Assembly: GCA_964450955.1 (NCBI GenBank)
Contig: CAYVFI010000039.1
Location: 1-61,062 of the forward strand
Length of the DNA stretch: 61,062 nt
DNA from: CAYNWT01 sp964450955
GTDB taxonomy: Bacteria; Planctomycetota; Planctomycetia; Planctomycetales; Planctomycetaceae
Direction: 5' to 3'
This document shows, in pieces, positions 60,924 to 61,062 of this stretch. Position 1 is the first letter of the stretch. Each line of letters begins with the position of its first letter. The position numbers were made by a program, and so were the translations under genes. The notes beneath the pieces are model-generated. The model searched no databases, was not told where the DNA came from, and was given only the letters and a program-made list of their open reading frames with translations.

Positions 60924-61062
60924 GTTCATCAGCCGCTGTGTGCTTCCGTGAGTTACTGGACTGGTCCCGCAGCTTTGTTGAGCACACACCCAGCATGGCA
61001 ACCAACTACAAACGTAAGCGCCCGTTGAACTACAGGTAGTTTTTCCTCTGTCTTTCATCGCG

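Overview
The window looks like a planctomycete chromosome. The evidence is a secreted YTV-type repeat protein at the left edge, scattered genes for the tetrahydromethanopterin/methanofuran C1 pathway (two formylmethanofuran dehydrogenase subunits and an MfnF-like methanofuran gene), a futalosine-pathway MqnE, a membrane pyrophosphatase, many large Gly-, Ala- or Asp-rich proteins, and long AT-poor intergenic regions full of small palindromic repeats. The assembly is a draft: there are two runs of N, at 40010-40029 and 44996-45095.

Layout. 1-2053 (-): partial YTV cell-surface protein. 2516-6198 (+): compact fatty-acid cluster (FabZ, FabG, a long ACP, FabZ, FabF) closed by a strong terminator. 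6736-10156 (+): three lipoproteins, the last a Wza-like polysaccharide export protein, then a terminator. 10301-16015 (+): CoaX, a 1212-residue polytopic membrane protein, a PspA-like coiled coil and a small protein. 16338-18836 (-): SurA/PpiD-like periplasmic protein. 19144-21879 (+): topoisomerase III. 22150-22992 (-): sugar isomerase/epimerase-like TIM barrel. 23769-26592 (+): FhcB and threonine synthase. 26766-28967 (-): secreted Ser/Gly/Thr repeat protein and a DUF3179 gene with an in-frame TGA. 29647-33942 (+): FhcA, MqnE, DUF1805, VOC. 33999-36660 (-): M28 peptidase and MfnF-like protein. 37025-42891 (+): HppA, RsfS, ArgS. 43117-50500 (+): giant acidic FHA protein, then a tightly overlapping cassette of asparagine-synthetase-like, radical SAM and FAD-dependent enzymes. 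50650-54132 (-): Cmk and a GH38-like protein. 54595-60867 (+): three genes of a PilM/PilN/PilO-like inner-membrane platform closed by a terminator.

Most notable observations: (1) the DUF3179 gene at 27570-28967 is broken only by one in-frame TGA. This sits exactly where the family has the first Cys of a CxxC motif, and a bSECIS-like hairpin follows at the right distance, so it is a strong selenoprotein candidate. (2) A dispersed two-hairpin motif has four copies. Two start on the base after a stop codon, and the first stem shows compensatory changes with an invariant TTC loop. (3) A family of palindromic GTAGTGGACGAGGC elements (six copies) is sometimes joined to a second repeat, and several other structured repeats are present. 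(4) A translationally coupled three-gene biosynthetic cassette carries an asparagine-synthetase-like enzyme whose glutaminase domain has lost its cysteine.

How the genes work together. FhcA, FhcB and the MfnF-like protein belong to one C1 pathway although they lie 4-11 kb apart. The fatty-acid cluster, the lipoprotein/export group and the pilus-like platform each look like single transcription units. Function assignments rest on motifs read by eye; no database search was run.
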